Assembly (NCBI RefSeq): GCF_009770985.1
Contig: NZ_WSRW01000001.1
Location: forward strand, 930,001 to 994,000
Direction: 5' to 3'
Source: Mucilaginibacter lacusdianchii
GTDB lineage: Bacteria; Bacteroidota; Bacteroidia; Sphingobacteriales; Sphingobacteriaceae
Length of the DNA: 64,000 bases
In this document: piece after piece, positions 61,726 through 64,000 of the stretch
Numbering within the stretch: the first letter of the stretch is position 1
Layout of the letters: the number at the start of each line of letters is the position of its first letter
The notes under the pieces: model-generated
What the model was told of the DNA's origin: nothing
Database searches by the model: none
Seen by the model: only the letters and a program-made list of their open reading frames with translations
Translations under genes and position numbers: made by a program

Positions 61726-62340
61726 TTATAAACTCTCTACCAGCTCCACTTCCGCAACTGGGCTAAATAAATAAACCCTTCTCGTACTTACCTCAATACA
61801 TTTAAAACGTTTACGCAATTGTTCTTCTTTGCGGAACACACGGCCGTCTTTAAGCTTAAATACGGCTTTGGCAGGCAACGTTTCAACCGTAGTGACTGAT
61901 TCTTTAACCGCATCATACTTACGGAGGGAACGGTATAAGTTCAGGTCAGAACAACTGGAAGCGGCAGGGTTATTCAGATAAGCGGTTATGGCATAGGTGA
62001 TATCGGGCGGAAACACACTTTTTTCGAAAAAAGGCTGCATCATTTTTTTAAAGTTGCCTTTCCACTCGGTGCCATGCGGCTTTACTTTGTGCTGATGCTG
62101 GTTCCAGGTATACAGATGCGCAAACTCGTGCACGGTGGTTACCAAAAACGCGTAAGGATTTAAATTATGATTTACGGAAATTCGATGCCCTTTACCGGCA
62201 TAAGGCGGACGATAGTCACCAAACTTACTGTTACGGCTACGCGATATTTTAAACTCGCACTTAAAATGATCTATCCAGCGGCTTATTAAAGGGGCCGCTT
62301 CTGGGGGTAGGTACTTTTCTAAAACTTTTACTTTATCCAC
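61726..62340 (-). CDS. SprT-like zinc metalloprotease-domain protein
   Basis: A 204-residue protein with an SprT-like domain. The zinc motif HEFAH (H71, E72, H75) is in VTTVHEFAHLYTW; the preceding SRNSKFGDYRPPY is also typical. The C-terminal third, which often holds a zinc ribbon, has only one cysteine pair candidate and is short. Cellular role unknown; SprT/Spartan relatives process DNA-protein crosslinks. It is encoded 33 bp past feoB on the same strand. Confidence 0.85.
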   Translation of the reverse strand: MDKVKVLEKYLPPEAAPLISRWIDHFKCEFKISRSRNSKFGDYRPPYAGKGHRISVNHNLNPYAFLVTTVHEFAHLYTWNQHQHKVKPHGTEWKGNFKKMMQPFFEKSVFPPDITYAITAYLNNPAASSCSDLNLYRSLRKYDAVKESVTTVETLPAKAVFKLKDGRVFRKEEQLRKRFKCIEVSTRRVYLFSPVAEVELVESL

Positions 62341-62373
62341 AAAAACCTCAGCACAAATATAGGTGGTAGAGTG

Positions 62374-64000
62374 CTATTTCAGCAGTTGGTAGGTAATAAA
62401 GCTGGCTGCATAAGCCAGCAGAGTCATATATACAAACTGGGCAGCAGGCCAGCGCCAGTTCTTGGTTTCGCGGTAAACTACCGCTACGGTACTGGCACAT
62501 TGCATAGCAAACGCATAAAACATCATAAGCGAAGCAGCTACGGCAAAAGTAAACACCGGCTGCCCCGTTTCGGTATTGCGAGCGCTGCCCATTTTTTCTT
62601 TTACCGATTGTATCTCATCAGCATTACCATCTACGCTGTAAATGGTAGCCATTGTACCCACAAATACTTCTCGGGCAGCAAATGAAGTGATGAGGGCAAT
62701 TCCAATTTTCCAGTCAAAACCCAACGGGCGGATTGCCGGTTCTATAGCATGACCTAAGTAACCTGCATAAGAACTTTCCAGCTTTTCAGAAGCCTTAGCA
62801 TGTTCCAGTTCGCTTGGCTTCATTTTTTGACCATATTGCGGCTGGCTATATTTTTTCTCGATCTCGTCAAAGTGATTTCCCGGCCCGTATGAGGCAAGTA
62901 CCCACAAAATGATAGATACGGCAATAATTACCTTCCCGGCTTGCAATACAAAGGTCTTAGCCCTATCGAACATCGTTAAAAACACATTGTTCCACCTTGG
63001 CATACGGTATACCGGCAACTCCATGATAAAATAGCCACGCTCGCGTGCTTTTAAAATGTATTTCATTACCCAGGCTACCACAATGGCTGATACCAAACTG
63101 AGCACATACATACCGGTTAAGGCCAAACCTTGCAAGTTAAATATCCACCATACATTACGGTTAGGTACAACCAATGCGATCAGTAAGGTATAAACCGGTA
63201 AGCGGGCTGAGCAGGTTACCAATGGCGTTACCATAATGGTGATCATGCGGTCTTTCCAGTTTTCGATGGTACGGGTACTCATAATAGAGGGAACCGCACA
63301 GGCAAAACCGCCAATCAGCGGCACTACCGATTTACCGTTCAAGCCTACCTTACGCATCAGCTTATCCATCATAAACGTAACGCGGGCCATATAGCCGGTG
63401 TCTTCCAGGATAGAAATAAAAGCAAACAGGATAGCAATCTGCGGAATAAATACTAGCACGCCACTCAACCCGGCAACTACACCATCGGCCAGCAAATCGG
63501 TAAGCGGACCGGCCGGCATCAGTGTATGCACGCCTTTCTGCGCCCAGATGAACAATTGCTCAATTAAAGCCATTGGGTATTCCGACCACGAAAAAATGGC
63601 CTGGAACATAAACAGCAAAATGGCAAAGAATATTACAAAGCCAAATACCCGGTGGGTTAACACCTTATCTATCCGGTTACTGGTGGTTTCTTTATGTGCT
63701 GTTTCTTTTTTGCTGACAGTATCGTACAGCAAATCATTAATGTAATTGTAGCGCGCAATGGTTTCCGTAGCCTGTGCTTTCTGCGAGTGAAAACTATATT
63801 GCTGCTCAAGCTCTTCTATGCGGTTACTTTCATCGGGCGACAAAAACCTTAACGTTTCGTGCTGATGAGCCAGTTGCAGGGCGTAATACGGATTATCCAC
63901 CTGCATCTCTTCGCCTATGGTATCAATCAATTGCGGTGCCAATGATTTGACATCGATAGTATCTTCCTGCAAGGCAAACTGGTTGGCGTATGATATTTGT
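62374..64000 (-). CDS. feoB: Ferrous iron transport protein B, C-terminal part (partial)
   Basis: The 3' portion of feoB; the frame is open to the right edge, so the GTPase domain and start lie outside the window. About 541 codons are present. They cover the end of the GDI-like region and the whole membrane domain. The two Gate motifs are clear: GGFACAVPSIMSTRTIENW and TPLVTCSARLPVYTLL, with the metal-conducting cysteines. FeoB imports Fe(II) across the inner membrane using GTP. An apparent TTG start at 63972 is internal. Confidence 0.96.
   Translation of the reverse strand, partial: QISYANQFALQEDTIDVKSLAPQLIDTIGEEMQVDNPYYALQLAHQHETLRFLSPDESNRIEELEQQYSFHSQKAQATETIARYNYINDLLYDTVSKKETAHKETTSNRIDKVLTHRVFGFVIFFAILLFMFQAIFSWSEYPMALIEQLFIWAQKGVHTLMPAGPLTDLLADGVVAGLSGVLVFIPQIAILFAFISILEDTGYMARVTFMMDKLMRKVGLNGKSVVPLIGGFACAVPSIMSTRTIENWKDRMITIMVTPLVTCSARLPVYTLLIALVVPNRNVWWIFNLQGLALTGMYVLSLVSAIVVAWVMKYILKARERGYFIMELPVYRMPRWNNVFLTMFDRAKTFVLQAGKVIIAVSIILWVLASYGPGNHFDEIEKKYSQPQYGQKMKPSELEHAKASEKLESSYAGYLGHAIEPAIRPLGFDWKIGIALITSFAAREVFVGTMATIYSVDGNADEIQSVKEKMGSARNTETGQPVFTFAVAASLMMFYAFAMQCASTVAVVYRETKNWRWPAAQFVYMTLLAYAASFITYQLLK

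Noticed and set aside
1-64000. CRISPR array, prophage, integron or toxin-antitoxin pair
   Set aside because: No regularly spaced repeats, phage structural or integrase genes, or toxin-antitoxin-like small gene pairs were seen.

Overview
The window looks like chromosomal DNA of a Bacteroidota bacterium of the family Sphingobacteriaceae, most like Mucilaginibacter or Pedobacter. The evidence is two SusC/SusD pairs, a FecR/ECF sigma cassette, many TAnnTTTG -7 promoter elements, Bacteroidota-style pairs (recF beside a DUF721/DciA-like gene, PafA-type phosphatase, YtxJ) and moderate G+C content. The genus is inferred from gene style; no rRNA gene is present. No phage, transposase, CRISPR array or plasmid gene was seen.

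Layout. 1-10 kb: a minus-strand nutrient-uptake locus with an ECF sigma factor, metallophosphoesterase, FecR anti-sigma factor, STN-containing SusC, SusD and a DUF5689 lipoprotein. 10-15.7 kb: a clan-A glycoside hydrolase, tRNA-Arg(CCT), an unknown lipoprotein, metG and an S66 LD-carboxypeptidase. 15.7-20.4 kb: a second SusC/SusD pair with no adjacent enzyme. 20.9-24.1 kb: a thiamine-pyrophosphokinase-like protein lacking the usual motif, a divergent glycosyltransferase-like protein and a PafA-type phosphatase. 24.8-29.3 kb: a TPP-riboswitch operon (outer-membrane receptor, PnuT transporter, acyl-CoA-dehydrogenase-like flavoprotein). 29.5-36.2 kb: def, an NfuA-like protein, an Mrp ATPase, an unusual GT51 transglycosylase, a nitroreductase, a single-domain response regulator and pgpA. 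36.4-46.4 kb: a GH2 enzyme, asparaginase, TatD, tandem FKBPs, an NrnA-like phosphoesterase, ndk, the DUF721 gene and recF. 46.5-53 kb: a TPR protein, ribH, a tiny lipoprotein, ytxJ, lipA, an ECF sigma/anti-sigma pair, a PPOX-like protein and nnr. 53-58.4 kb: a sulfate-assimilation operon (cobA, tauE, cysH, cysD, cysN) downstream of an Rrf2 regulator. 58.7-64 kb: an ABC-2 exporter pair, an SprT-like protein and the 3' part of feoB.

How genes work together. The sulfate operon should take activated sulfate to sulfite through APS, with CobA starting siroheme synthesis; sulfite reductase lies elsewhere. Its 5' region holds a good promoter, a 17-codon open frame and a terminator-like hairpin 12 nt before cobA, which together suggest attenuation. 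The TPP operon should import thiamine across both membranes, but its third gene is a flavoprotein where the described Bacteroidota arrangement has a thiamine pyrophosphokinase.

The most unusual structures are (a) this thiamine operon together with the divergent TPK-like gene nearby, (b) a roughly 0.5 kb hairpin-rich non-coding repeat present twice (about 24.25-24.81 and 61.23-61.70 kb), in which a 60-bp module sits at a different place and in opposite orientation in the two copies, and (c) the candidate leader peptide/attenuator of the sulfate operon. All were read by eye; no database search or folding program was run.
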